Source: a virus | IMG/VR virus record: IMGVR_UViG_3300037168_000132 | Span: 1-22,394 of that record | DNA: 22,394 bases | Strand: one strand, 5' to 3' | Part shown: piece after piece, positions 8,078 through 15,664 of the stretch | How the letters are laid out: the number at the start of each line of letters is the position of its first letter | Position numbering within the stretch: the first letter of the stretch is position 1 | Made by a program: the position numbers and the translations under genes | The notes under the pieces: generated by a model | Databases searched by the model: none | Told to the model about the DNA's origin: nothing | What the model saw: only the letters and a program-made list of their open reading frames with translations

Positions 8078-9099
8078 CGGAACAGCCGGGCGGAACCCCC
8101 GGGGAAGACACCCCAACCGGAATCGGCGTGTACCGCACCGCAAGTCCCGGCCTGGCCGCGATACAGGCGTACGAATCGTTTCTGGGCCTGCCGGAGGGCG
8201 CGACCGTCAATCACGTGCTCGCGTTCATGACCGACATGTCCGACAAGAGCGCCACCTGGGCGGCGTTCGAGGGCGCGATGCTCCAGGCCAGCACGAACGC
8301 CGCGGCCGGGACGCACAGCGCGATTGAGTGGGCACCACTGCTGGGCGGCCGGAATCTGATCCTGGCCGTCCCTGCTTGCTGCGGGGGCACCACCTGGGCC
8401 GATGAGGCAGCCGGGGCCAACGACATGCACTGGGCGAAGCTCGCCAATACGCTGGTCGCGGGCGGGCTCGGCGGCTGCACACTGCGGATCGCCCGGGAGT
8501 TTTCGGGCGGCTGGTACCCGTGGTCGGTCACCCCCGCGACCGCCGCCGCGCACAAGACTGGCTGGGCCCGGATCGTCACGACCATGAAGGCGGCTGGCTT
8601 TACCGGCCGGTTCATGTGGAACCCGTATCTGGGCCAGGGAACTTTCGCCCCGGGCGGTTACCCTAGCGACGCCTATCCGGGCAGCGCCTACGTCAATGTG
8701 ATCGGGCTCGACTTCTACGACTGGGGCTACCCAGCACAGCCGGACACCGAGGCGCGGACCACCGCGCAGCAGCAAGCCGCCTGGAACGTCATCCGGGACC
8801 AGCTGGCCGGGCTGACCGGCTGGCAGAGTTTCGCCACCCGGGCCGACATCAGCCGGCCGCTGGCCTACCCCGAATGGGGCTTGCAGATCTGGGGCAGCGG
8901 TGCCACCTACGCGGGCGGCGGCGACAATCCGGTACTGATCAGCGAGATGGCCGCCTGGATCAAGTTCACCAGGCCGTGGATGCACGCGCTGTGGGAGGAC
9001 GCCGGGGTGGGCGTGTCCGACCCAGACGACGACCCGGACCGGATCATTGCCGTCCCGAAGGCGCGGGCCGCGTTCCTCGATGCGTTCGGCTATGGCTGA
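8053..9099 (+). CDS. GH26-like glycoside hydrolase (348 aa)
   Basis: A TIM-barrel glycosidase. The start could be ATG 8053 (AGGAGG only 1 nt upstream) or the in-frame ATG 8065, better spaced from GGGAG at 8055-8059. After a strand-1 motif (VNHVLAFMTDMSD) come IAREFSGGWYPW with Glu149 as likely acid/base, VIGLDFYDWGYP, and YPEWGLQIWG with Glu274 as likely nucleophile; this spacing and context match GH26 mannanase/glucanase-type enzymes. The protein lacks a signal peptide, so it is either virion-borne or released by lysis. It overlaps its upstream neighbour by 25 nt and the following membrane gene by 8 nt. Substrate unknown; a capsule or wall glycan is likely. Confidence 0.7.
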   Translation: MGAAMGHLTEQPGGTPGEDTPTGIGVYRTASPGLAAIQAYESFLGLPEGATVNHVLAFMTDMSDKSATWAAFEGAMLQASTNAAAGTHSAIEWAPLLGGRNLILAVPACCGGTTWADEAAGANDMHWAKLANTLVAGGLGGCTLRIAREFSGGWYPWSVTPATAAAHKTGWARIVTTMKAAGFTGRFMWNPYLGQGTFAPGGYPSDAYPGSAYVNVIGLDFYDWGYPAQPDTEARTTAQQQAAWNVIRDQLAGLTGWQSFATRADISRPLAYPEWGLQIWGSGATYAGGGDNPVLISEMAAWIKFTRPWMHALWEDAGVGVSDPDDDPDRIIAVPKARAAFLDAFGYG

Positions 9100-9547
9100 G
9101 CTAACGCAGACGCCTGCACCCGTCCCGGCCACGCTGAGCCGGCTGGCCGTGTTCGGGTCGGTGGACGGCCTCACCCTGTTCCTGGGGCTGACCATCGGGC
9201 TGATCGTGGCACGGCAGGGGCATCAGGCCATCTGGCACGCGGCTCTTGGCGGCGCGGCCGGGGAGCTGGTCGGGATGACCGCCGGGCAGCACCTGTCCGA
9301 CCCTGACTCCGGCTGGCGGGTAGCTATCGCCTGCGGGGCCGCGTCCGGGCTGGCCTGCGTGCTGCCCGCGTTCCCGTACCTGGCCCTGACCGGGACCGTC
9401 GCGCTGGGCGCCGGGCTCGGTATCGCTGCCGGGGTGGCTGCCGTGATCACCTGGCTGCGGCCGGAACGCGGGATCAGTGCGATCGTGCGGACTTACGGCA
9501 TCCTGATCGCGGCCGGGCTGCTGTCCGGATTGTCCGGGCTGATCTGA
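9092..9547 (+). CDS. VIT/CCC1-like membrane protein (151 aa)
   Basis: The ATG at 9092 overlaps the glycosidase stop; a longer in-frame start at 9047 lies inside that gene. Four or five hydrophobic segments are visible (VDGLTLFLGLTIGLIVA, IWHAALGGAAGELVGMTAG, VAIACGAASGLACVLPA, LGAGLGIAAGVAAVITW, GILIAAGLLSGLSGLI). The first two, with VDGLT and GELVGMTAGQHLS, resemble the start of vacuolar-iron-transporter family proteins (usually VDGL, then GEYVS), but the acidic metal-binding loop is largely missing. Directly downstream of a glycosidase and upstream of two more small membrane proteins, it could work as a holin-like or accessory lysis protein rather than a metal transporter. Confidence 0.6.
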   Translation: MAELTQTPAPVPATLSRLAVFGSVDGLTLFLGLTIGLIVARQGHQAIWHAALGGAAGELVGMTAGQHLSDPDSGWRVAIACGAASGLACVLPAFPYLALTGTVALGAGLGIAAGVAAVITWLRPERGISAIVRTYGILIAAGLLSGLSGLI

Positions 9548-9564
9548 GGGGAGGGCGGCTGCCG

Positions 9565-9948
9565 ATGCGCCACTCGCGCTGGCTGATACCGGGCGTCATT
9601 AGCGCCGTTATCGTTCTGATCTGTGTCCTGGTGGTCCCGCACGGATTCATCCACCTGTTCGGCATCGACACCCAGCAGAGCGACAACTACGACTTCTGGT
9701 CCGGGGTCGGTCCTGTGCTGGTCACCGCGATCGGCCTGTCCACGCTGATCGCCGGAGCATGGCATCACCTGAATTGCCACACTGACAGCTGCCTGCGTAT
9801 CGGCCGGTTCCCGGTTGCGAACGGCTCATTCAAGGTGTGCAGCAAGTGCCATCGCGCGATCACTGGGCATCCCAGCAAGCTGACCATTGAGGTGCTAAGC
9901 GCTGAGCACCGGCTGCACCCGCGGCATCAGGACACGGATTCGCCGTGA
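9565..9948 (+). CDS. Two-helix membrane protein with zinc-type C-terminus (127 aa)
   Basis: Preceded by GAGGGGAGGG about 10 nt upstream of the ATG. Two membrane helices are clear (VISAVIVLICVLVVPHGFI and VGPVLVTAIGLSTLIAGAW), followed by a cytoplasmic-type tail with HHLNCHTDSCLRIGRFPVA and VCSKCHRAITGHP, a Cys/His pattern typical of a small metal-binding or treble-clef-like motif. Proteins of this layout (two helices then CHxxxCxRxGRxPV...CxxCH) are, from memory, common near lysis genes of actinophages. The 3' end overlaps the K+ channel gene by 4 nt (GTGA). Possible holin or membrane-associated accessory protein; the function is not shown. Confidence 0.6.
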   Translation: MRHSRWLIPGVISAVIVLICVLVVPHGFIHLFGIDTQQSDNYDFWSGVGPVLVTAIGLSTLIAGAWHHLNCHTDSCLRIGRFPVANGSFKVCSKCHRAITGHPSKLTIEVLSAEHRLHPRHQDTDSP

Positions 9949-10286
9949 GCCATCGCGGCGCGCTCATCACCGTCGCCGCGGCAGGAATTCTGGACGTGGC
10001 CGGCGGGCTGGCTTTCGCCGCGGCTGAGCACATTCCGTACGTCACCGGCCTGTACTGGGCGCTCACCACGGCGACCACGGTCGGTTACGGGGACGTCATC
10101 CCGCACAAGGCTGCCGGGCACCTGATCGCGGTCGCTGTGATGCTGACCGTCATCCCGCTGTTCGGTGCCACGTTCAGCCTGTTCACCTCGGGAATGACAG
10201 CCGGGCACATCAGGGCATCAGAGGCACGGATCAAGGCTCACGTCGAAGAACGGCTGAAGCATCATCTGAAGACGCCCGGTAGCTGA
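9945..10286 (+). CDS. Minimal two-TM potassium channel (113 aa)
   Basis: GTG start in a GTGA overlap with the previous gene. Order: TM1 (about residues 5-28), a short turret, the pore helix and selectivity filter YWALTTATTVGYGD (TVGYGD at 45-50), TM2 (about 59-83) and a short basic cytoplasmic tail (RIKAHVEERLKHHLK). This is the complete pore module of an Ion_trans_2-type K+ channel and close to the smallest length known for functional channels, as in algal virus Kcv proteins. No regulatory domain is attached. In this context it may depolarise the host membrane during lysis or entry, or alter host physiology in a lysogen; both are inference. Confidence 0.8.
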   Translation: MSHRGALITVAAAGILDVAGGLAFAAAEHIPYVTGLYWALTTATTVGYGDVIPHKAAGHLIAVAVMLTVIPLFGATFSLFTSGMTAGHIRASEARIKAHVEERLKHHLKTPGS

Positions 10287-10376
10287 GGCCCTTACGGAAC
10301 GGTTAAGCGAACCGAAGTCGCCCGGTACCGCGGCAGGCCGTTGGTACGCTGAGCCGACCCAGCCGAGGGAGAAACC

Positions 10377-11324
10377 GTGCGGCGTATGGCATTTGCGATT
10401 GCCCTGTTCATGACGGGGACGGGGCTGCTGCTGACGGGGGCGCTGTCCTCCGCTGCATCCGCGGCTACCGCTGTCACCGGCCCCACGATCAGCGTCACCA
10501 ATCCCGGTGCCCGGTCCTTTGTGACCAGCGCGGCCATCACGCCCGTCACGATAACGGCTGCTGATTCCGCCGTACCCGCGGCAACCTTCACCTTCACAGC
10601 CACCGGCCTTCCGACCGGCCTGGCGATCAGCGCCGCCGGGGTGATCTCGGGTACCCCGACAGTTCAGGGGCCGTTCGCTGCGACGGTAATCGCCACCGAG
10701 GCAACTGGGACCAATGCCGGGATGACCGGAACGGCCAGCTTCACCTGGACCATCACGGCAACAGCAGCAACGCCGCCCGTTACCGGCGCTGGCACGATCA
10801 CCGTCGCTTACCCCGGGCACCGGCACTCCTACATCGCCAGCACCAGCATCCCCCCGTTGCAGATCCACGCAACTGACTCCACCGCGCCGGGAGCAGTCTT
10901 CACCTTCACGGAAAGCGGTCTTCCGCCCGGCCTGATGATCAGCACCTCTGGCCTGATCACTGGTTCCCCGACAACCCCGGGGACGTACAGCGTCACGGTG
11001 ACCGCCGCAACCACACCGCCCGGAGGGGCCACCGCGACCGGCTCGGTCACTTTCCCCTGGACCATCTACACGCTCAGGGCAACGGCGACGCCCACGCCTA
11101 CGTCCAGCGCGACGTCCACGGCAACGGCTCCCGCCGTGACACCCGCCGTGACGCCCACAATCACCACCTCACCCACCGCGTACCCGGTGGGCGGCGTCGT
11201 CACAGGCGGCGGCGGCAGCCTCGGCGGCGGCAGCGCAGCACTGACAGCGGCAGGCGCCGCGCTCATCCTTGCGGGCGCGGGAACCGGCGCTTACGCCATC
11301 CGGCGGCGGGCGCACCGATCCTGA
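10377..11324 (+). CDS. Secreted two-repeat Ig (He_PIG) protein with C-terminal anchor (315 aa)
   Basis: The GTG at 10377 is preceded by GAGGGAGAA, a good ribosome binding site. Residues 1-29 are a signal peptide (basic start, hydrophobic core, cleavage near ASAAT). Two putative-Ig repeats follow at about 38-127 and 138-230, each with the He_PIG core: LPTGLAISAAGVISGTPT and LPPGLMISTSGLITGSPT. A Thr/Pro/Ala linker (230-275) leads to YPVGGVVTGGGG, a hydrophobic helix (AALTAAGAALILAGAGTGAY) and a basic end (RRRAHRS), the layout of a cell-wall sorting signal without a canonical LPXTG. The sortase gene starts 11 nt downstream, so this is its likely substrate: a surface display protein made by the host of this element. 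Confidence 0.75.
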   Translation: MRRMAFAIALFMTGTGLLLTGALSSAASAATAVTGPTISVTNPGARSFVTSAAITPVTITAADSAVPAATFTFTATGLPTGLAISAAGVISGTPTVQGPFAATVIATEATGTNAGMTGTASFTWTITATAATPPVTGAGTITVAYPGHRHSYIASTSIPPLQIHATDSTAPGAVFTFTESGLPPGLMISTSGLITGSPTTPGTYSVTVTAATTPPGGATATGSVTFPWTIYTLRATATPTPTSSATSTATAPAVTPAVTPTITTSPTAYPVGGVVTGGGGSLGGGSAALTAAGAALILAGAGTGAYAIRRRAHRS

Positions 11325-11335
11325 ACAGAAACGGC

Positions 11336-11974
11336 ATGCACGGTAAGCCCCGGCGGCGCAAATGGCTGCCGGGGTGCATCGCGGCGTGCATGGCCCTGGC
11401 GGGCCTCCTGCTGCTGGCAGTCGCGTGCAGCGGGCCCAAGGCGAACGTCAGCACCATCCCGTCATCGGTGGGCACCGCACCACCGTCCCACGGGACAACC
11501 GCGCCTGCTGCCGCTCCGCTGGCCCGGTCCATCCCCGTCAGCATCGCGATTCCTGCTATCGGCGTCAGCGCCCCGGTGATGCAGCTGAGCCAGAACATCG
11601 ACGGGACGCTCCAGGTACCGCCGCTGTCCAACCTCAATCTGGCTGGCTGGTACAAGTACAGCGCGACGCCCGGTCAGAAGGGCCCCGCGGTCATCGCCGG
11701 GCATATCGACTCGACGGCAGGAGCGGCGGTCTTCTATAAGCTCCGGTACCTGACCAGCGGGAACCGGATCGACGTCACCCTCGCTGACAAGCAGGTCGCG
11801 GTGTTCGCCGTGGACGGGCTCCAGCAGACGGCCAAAACCAGCTTCCCGACGAACAGCGTCTACGGGCCGACGCCGGATGCCAGCTTGCGGCTGATCACCT
11901 GCGGCGGCGTTTTCGACAGCGCCACCGGGCACTACCTGAATAACGTGATCGTGTACGCGCACCTGGTGAGCTAG
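11336..11974 (+). CDS. Class F-like sortase (212 aa)
   Basis: Residues 1-31 hold a basic start, a hydrophobic helix and LAVAC (C31), which could be a signal anchor or an imperfect lipobox. A Ser/Thr/Pro linker precedes the sortase barrel from about 65 (IPVSIAIPAIGVSAPVM). The catalytic His is H123 in VIAGHIDS and the nucleophile C189 in LRLITCGGVFD, 66 residues apart as usual for sortases. The segment after the cysteine (FDSATGHYLNNVIVYAHL) has the class F ending but contains no arginine, although sortases use one near here to stabilise the intermediate. It lies directly behind the anchored Ig-repeat gene, which suggests a dedicated sortase-substrate pair. Confidence 0.75.
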   Translation: MHGKPRRRKWLPGCIAACMALAGLLLLAVACSGPKANVSTIPSSVGTAPPSHGTTAPAAAPLARSIPVSIAIPAIGVSAPVMQLSQNIDGTLQVPPLSNLNLAGWYKYSATPGQKGPAVIAGHIDSTAGAAVFYKLRYLTSGNRIDVTLADKQVAVFAVDGLQQTAKTSFPTNSVYGPTPDASLRLITCGGVFDSATGHYLNNVIVYAHLVS

Positions 11975-12066
11975 CGCCAGCAGACCTGCGCAGTTTTACC
12001 GGCGTGGTTACGGAAGGCTCTGCGCCTGATGCTTGCAAGGCGATTTAGTGCCCTGACCACAGGCCC

Positions 12067-12094
12067 GCTGGCACGCTCAGCCTACGGGGCCAGC
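12067..12094. terminator. Possible weak bidirectional terminator between convergent genes
   Basis: A perfect 6-bp stem GCTGGC / GCCAGC encloses a 16-nt loop in the 137-bp gap between the sortase (plus) and lipoprotein (minus) genes. There is no T tract, and the stem is short, so support is mainly positional. Confidence 0.25.
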
Positions 12095-12111
12095 TCATGG
12101 AACGCTCCAGC

Positions 12112-12651
12112 TCACAGACCAACCTTAGCGACGGCGTACGCTGCCTGTGCCGAGGTGAAACCGTTGCCGTAGTCAGACGTGAGCTGCTGGGTCAGGCTGG
12201 CTGCGCTGAATCCGCCCATTTTCATATACCCCTGGGCGGCATCAACGGCCTGAGTATCCCAGTCCGGATTGAGGTAATTGATAGCGAACTGGGCATCTGC
12301 TTGCGAGAACCCGTCGCCATAACTTGAGGTGAGCTGGTGGGCCAGGCTGTACGCAGAGAACCCCTGGCCATCAGAAAGGTAGTTCTGCGCGGCATCGACG
12401 GCTTGCTGCTGGGCCGCAGTTATCGCTGGTGTCGTAGGCGTCGTAGCGACCGGTGCCGGTGCCTGAGTAGTAGCCGGTGTTGTGGGCGACGGAGCCGGCA
12501 TGGCGCCACTGCCAGCGCTGTCACTTACCGGGACACCGTAGTTGGTAGTCGGGTTAACGGGAATTTTGCTGGTGCTGCCAGAACTGCCACACGCGGCCAG
12601 GGCGATAACCGCCGCGCCGATGACGGCCACGAAGCCGGTATCGCGCCTCAC
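12112..12651 (-). CDS. Ltp-family lipoprotein, candidate superinfection exclusion protein (179 aa)
   Basis: A GTG start overlaps the GH16 stop (GTGA). The signal ends in a perfect lipobox, LAAC, with C21 as the lipidated cysteine. A Ser/Thr/Pro linker (22-78) leads to two repeats: AVDAAQNYLSDGQGFSAYSL...AINYLNPDW and AVDAAQGYMKMGGFSAASL...AAYAVAKVGL. These match the host-cell-surface-exposed lipoprotein repeat (Ltp type), whose founding member, from Streptococcus thermophilus prophage TP-J34, blocks DNA injection of superinfecting phages. Repeat signatures visible are A(V/A)xxAxxY, GFS, LxxQLTSxYGxGFxxxxAxxA. As the last gene of the minus-strand operon it would be expressed independently of the structural genes, as expected for a lysogenic-conversion gene. 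Confidence 0.8.
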   Translation of the reverse strand: MRRDTGFVAVIGAAVIALAACGSSGSTSKIPVNPTTNYGVPVSDSAGSGAMPAPSPTTPATTQAPAPVATTPTTPAITAAQQQAVDAAQNYLSDGQGFSAYSLAHQLTSSYGDGFSQADAQFAINYLNPDWDTQAVDAAQGYMKMGGFSAASLTQQLTSDYGNGFTSAQAAYAVAKVGL

Positions 12652-13790
12652 GGGGTAGTCCAGCTCACTGAGTCGACGGTCATGACCGTGGCGGGCAGCA
12701 CCTGGTCAGCCGCCGGGAACGGCACCAGGCCGCCGCCCACCGTGTTCGGGCCGCCGACGCATACGTTCAGGACAATGCCGAGCGGCGTGTCCGGGCCGTA
12801 CGGCCAGATCGCGTTCGGCCAGCCCTTGGCGGCCATGGCCGCGAGCCAGCCAGCCTTGGTGACCGGGCTGTTGGTGTAGGGCACGCCGTCCATGGTGAAG
12901 CTGACCTGATCGTACGTCTCGCTGAGCTGCATCTGGTACGTGTGAAAGGCGTCATCCGCGATCGGCGCGGGCGAGGCGTTCATCGCAGCCTGGGTACCCT
13001 CATAGCCGGCGCCGGCATAGTCCCCGGTGCACCGCAGCCCGAAGACGTTGAAGTAGGCCCGGTCCGGTGCCGTCTTACTGAGGGGCGAACCGCCGAAGTT
13101 CTCCACCAGGTCAAACTCGCCGTACGGCCAGCGCTTGTCGGTGCCGTAACACCAGAGCGCCGGCCAGAAGCCAGATGCCGGATTGATCTTGGCCACCACG
13201 GTGAAGGTCCCGTACGTCGCGGAGAACTGCTGGAAGCCGGGCCGTATCCAGGACCAGAGCGTGTCGTTGCCGTCCGGCTCGGCGAACGTGGTGATCCGGG
13301 CGGACAGGTACCCGCCCGGCGTGGGCGTGATCGTGCTTGCGCCCGCACCGGCCTGCTGCTGGGGCGTCCCGCCGTACGCCTGGACCTGGAAGACCAGCGC
13401 GTTGCTGCCGCCCGCCCCGGCGCCCGCCTGCACGCCCACCACGGCGGGATCGCGGGTGTAAATCTGGCTGCCGCCGGTCGGGTCGTGCCCGTTCTCGGCT
13501 ATCGCCCACTTGGTGCCATCAGGGAGCGCGCCGTCCGGAGTCTGGCTGAAGTCATCGGAAAAGGCAGCCGATGTCACAGGCGCGGGCGTCACAGGCGCGG
13601 GCGTCACAGGCGCGGGCGTCACAGGCGCGGGCGTCACAGGCGCGGGCGTCACAGGCGCGGGAGCGGGCACGGGGCTGCCTCCAGGAAGGTCCGAGGGCTG
13701 GATCTGGGTCCAGCCGGGAACTGCTGTCTTACCGTCCGGGTCCATGTTCAGCCCCCAGAACAGGTTGGCCGGAGTTGGCGGTGTGCTCAC
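12648..13790 (-). CDS. GH16-family glucanase-like enzyme (380 aa)
   Basis: The GTG at 13790 overlaps the GT2 stop (GTGA); longer in-frame starts up to 14303 lie inside the GT2 gene and have shadow composition. Residues 1-40 are MSTPPTPANLFWGLNMDPDG and a short linker, then six PAPVT-type repeats (about 42-73), then the GH16 sandwich from about 75 (AFSDDFSQTPDGALPDGTKW). The catalytic motif is GEFDLVEN (E225, D227, E230), preceded by SGFWPALWCYGTDKRWPYG; the later FHTYQMQLSETYDQVSFTMD segment is also typical. GH16 enzymes hydrolyse beta-1,3/1,4-glucans or transglycosylate them. No signal peptide is visible, which is odd next to a polymer synthase. It probably trims, branches or cross-links the GT2 product. 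Confidence 0.75.
   Translation of the reverse strand: MSTPPTPANLFWGLNMDPDGKTAVPGWTQIQPSDLPGGSPVPAPAPVTPAPVTPAPVTPAPVTPAPVTPAPVTSAAFSDDFSQTPDGALPDGTKWAIAENGHDPTGGSQIYTRDPAVVGVQAGAGAGGSNALVFQVQAYGGTPQQQAGAGASTITPTPGGYLSARITTFAEPDGNDTLWSWIRPGFQQFSATYGTFTVVAKINPASGFWPALWCYGTDKRWPYGEFDLVENFGGSPLSKTAPDRAYFNVFGLRCTGDYAGAGYEGTQAAMNASPAPIADDAFHTYQMQLSETYDQVSFTMDGVPYTNSPVTKAGWLAAMAAKGWPNAIWPYGPDTPLGIVLNVCVGGPNTVGGGLVPFPAADQVLPATVMTVDSVSWTTP
13573..13662 (-). repeat. Six tandem 15-bp repeats encoding PAPVT linker
   Basis: Six head-to-tail copies of GTCACAGGCGCGGGC (plus-strand reading; the last ends in A). Five are identical, which suggests recent slippage or expansion. They encode the Pro/Ala/Val/Thr linker before the GH16 domain. 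Confidence 0.95.
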
Positions 13791-15664
13791 AGCGTGGCCT
13801 CCTCTTTCACGAGCATGTCCCGGGGCGGGACCGTAGTGGTCTGCTGCCGTAGTCTGCGGTGCCGGCCGTGCGCCTGCCAGATTCTGAGCCTTATACCCGC
13901 CGTGCCATACCCGGGCAGCAGCAGTGGCCCCAGGACGATCGCCTGCGCGATGGCCAGCGCCAGCGGAATCCAGTAGGCGGGCAGACCGTAAATCGGCAGG
14001 TCGCGGGCGAGGGCCCAGAACATGAGACCCTGCGTCACGATTACCCAGCCGCGGATAAGAACGGCAGCCCGTACCGGGGTGCGGTTTTTCTTTCCCGTCT
14101 TGCCCCCGGTTGGCACCCAGCCCTGAATCCGGCCGGTGGCCGCGTCCACGCAGGCGAGCAGATGCGCGACGCCGTAGACGACCGACAGCCGCAGCATCTC
14201 CGGCCGCCAGCCGGGAATCATCAGCGGCAGCGCCAGCATCGACAGCATCGCGGGCGCGATCGGGAGGTAGTTCCCGGGGCCGACCTGGAAGGGGTACACC
14301 CACAGCATGATGAGGGCGGGCATAACGCTGATCACGAGAGTCAGCAGCGATTGCAGGTAATACAGAATCCCGGATAGGTAGGCAATCCGCTGGGTGAGCG
14401 TCATCTTGCAGGCCCAGAATCCGCGGTCAGCGCCGTCCATCCCCCGGACGGGGAAGATGAGCCCCAGCGTAGTGAGGCACCACCGGTACTGCTGATTGAT
14501 CACCCCCTTGAACGTATCCGGGCACAGCCCTTTCGCCAGGTTGACCGGGACGTACACCGTCTGCGAGCCCCTGGCAAGCATTTCCACGCTGGTCACCACG
14601 TCCTCCCCGCCCGTCTCGCACCAGGGGAAGCCGCCGATCTCATCCAGCGCGGTGCGCCGGTACAGCACGTTGGTGCCGACGCAGATCGCCGCGTTCCTGC
14701 TCTGCTGGCCTGGCTGGCTCCAGCAGAAGAACATCCCCTGGACCACACCTGACAGCCGGGCGATCCAGTTCACCGTGTCCCTGCGGGTGATGCCGAAATA
14801 CTGCGAGGTCTGCACAATCCCCACCTCGCCATCCCCGAAATACGGGACGGTCTGCTCCAGAAACGACGGAGCAGGAGCAAAGTCAGCGTCGAACACAACG
14901 ACAATCTCACCCTGAGACTGCTTCAGCGCGTTGTTAAGGCCGCCTGACTTCTTCCCCTTCGGCCAGTCATCACGGCGCAGGTAAGTAAGTCCGTACAGCC
15001 CGGCCAGCTCCCGCAGCGATTCGGTGGGTGAATCGTCCAGCGCGTACAGGTTCAGTTCACCGTCCCAGCGAAGGTCGAGCACGTGCTGATAGGTGTTGCC
15101 AACCACGGCCGGGTCTTCCCCGCAGGTAGGAACGAACACGTCCACCGATGGCCGGCGCAGATCGCGCACCCTCAGTGCGTGGGTGTCGATATTAATGGTC
15201 GGCTTCCGCAGCGTCACCACGATCATGTACAGCGTCCACGGGACCATTACCGCCAGCGTGATCAGGAATGGGTACCACACCCAGGATTTGGTGTACACCT
15301 CGTACAGCCCGTACAGGCCGCCGGCCGATAGCAGCGCATACGTGATGGTGAGACTGCGGCGCCACTGGTGCTTGAAGTAAGAGTGGTGCTCATCGTCTTC
15401 CGGCGCGCCCGGGAGCATGTCACCCGATCGGCGGCGGTACATCCCGTACGTAACCGCCTTCGCCAGAACGAAAACAAGCAGCGCCCCGGCCGCGATCACC
15501 AGGGCCTGCTGCATGCCCGGGTAGTGCCACACCACGTCGATGGCCTGCTCCACCACGGACGGCTGGATCAGCCGGTGCGGCGGGAAAAGCCGCTGCTGGA
15601 AAGGCAGGAGCAGAGGTGGCCATTGCCTGCCATACAGCAGTTGCTGCTGAAGAGGCGTACTCAC
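13787..15664 (-). CDS. Processive GT2, cellulose-synthase-like membrane glycosyltransferase (625 aa)
   Basis: The GTG at 15664 overlaps the stop of the 52-residue gene (GTGA). Membrane helices lie at about 51-75, 104-122 and 129-152. The cytosolic GT-A domain starts at VDVFVPTCGEDP (174-185) and carries all processive motifs: DDS (210-212), KSGGLNNAL, DAD (259-261), GED (353-355; the catalytic base is usually TED) and QQYRW (391-395, the QxxRW motif that grips the growing polymer). Further helices follow from about 409 (IAYLSGILYYLQSLLTLVIS). It is closest in layout to BcsA/cellulose-synthase and related beta-glycan synthases. No PilZ domain is seen. With the GH16 gene next to it, it probably makes and exports a beta-glucan-like surface polymer. 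Confidence 0.85.
   Translation of the reverse strand: MSTPLQQQLLYGRQWPPLLLPFQQRLFPPHRLIQPSVVEQAIDVVWHYPGMQQALVIAAGALLVFVLAKAVTYGMYRRRSGDMLPGAPEDDEHHSYFKHQWRRSLTITYALLSAGGLYGLYEVYTKSWVWYPFLITLAVMVPWTLYMIVVTLRKPTINIDTHALRVRDLRRPSVDVFVPTCGEDPAVVGNTYQHVLDLRWDGELNLYALDDSPTESLRELAGLYGLTYLRRDDWPKGKKSGGLNNALKQSQGEIVVVFDADFAPAPSFLEQTVPYFGDGEVGIVQTSQYFGITRRDTVNWIARLSGVVQGMFFCWSQPGQQSRNAAICVGTNVLYRRTALDEIGGFPWCETGGEDVVTSVEMLARGSQTVYVPVNLAKGLCPDTFKGVINQQYRWCLTTLGLIFPVRGMDGADRGFWACKMTLTQRIAYLSGILYYLQSLLTLVISVMPALIMLWVYPFQVGPGNYLPIAPAMLSMLALPLMIPGWRPEMLRLSVVYGVAHLLACVDAATGRIQGWVPTGGKTGKKNRTPVRAAVLIRGWVIVTQGLMFWALARDLPIYGLPAYWIPLALAIAQAIVLGPLLLPGYGTAGIRLRIWQAHGRHRRLRQQTTTVPPRDMLVKEEATL

Noticed and set aside
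9092-9547. Functional iron transporter
   Set aside because: Only the membrane core resembles the VIT family; the acidic metal-binding loop is missing and context suggests a lysis or membrane role, so transport is not claimed.
10300-10314. Inverted repeat CGGTT-AAGCG-AACCG upstream of the Ig-repeat gene as terminator or operator
   Set aside because: Only 5 bp with no T tract and no second copy; too short to call.
12097-12327. Plus-strand 76-codon frame opposite the lipoprotein
   Set aside because: No ribosome binding site or recognisable family, and it is antisense to a well-supported lipoprotein gene.
13573-13662. CRISPR-like array
   Set aside because: The units are contiguous 15-bp coding repeats without spacers; likewise 17256-17330.
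13791-14303. Extended N-terminus of the GH16 gene
   Set aside because: The extension lies wholly inside the GT2 gene, has Arg/Ala/Gly shadow composition, and the GTG at 13790 forms the same GTGA overlap as the other operon junctions.
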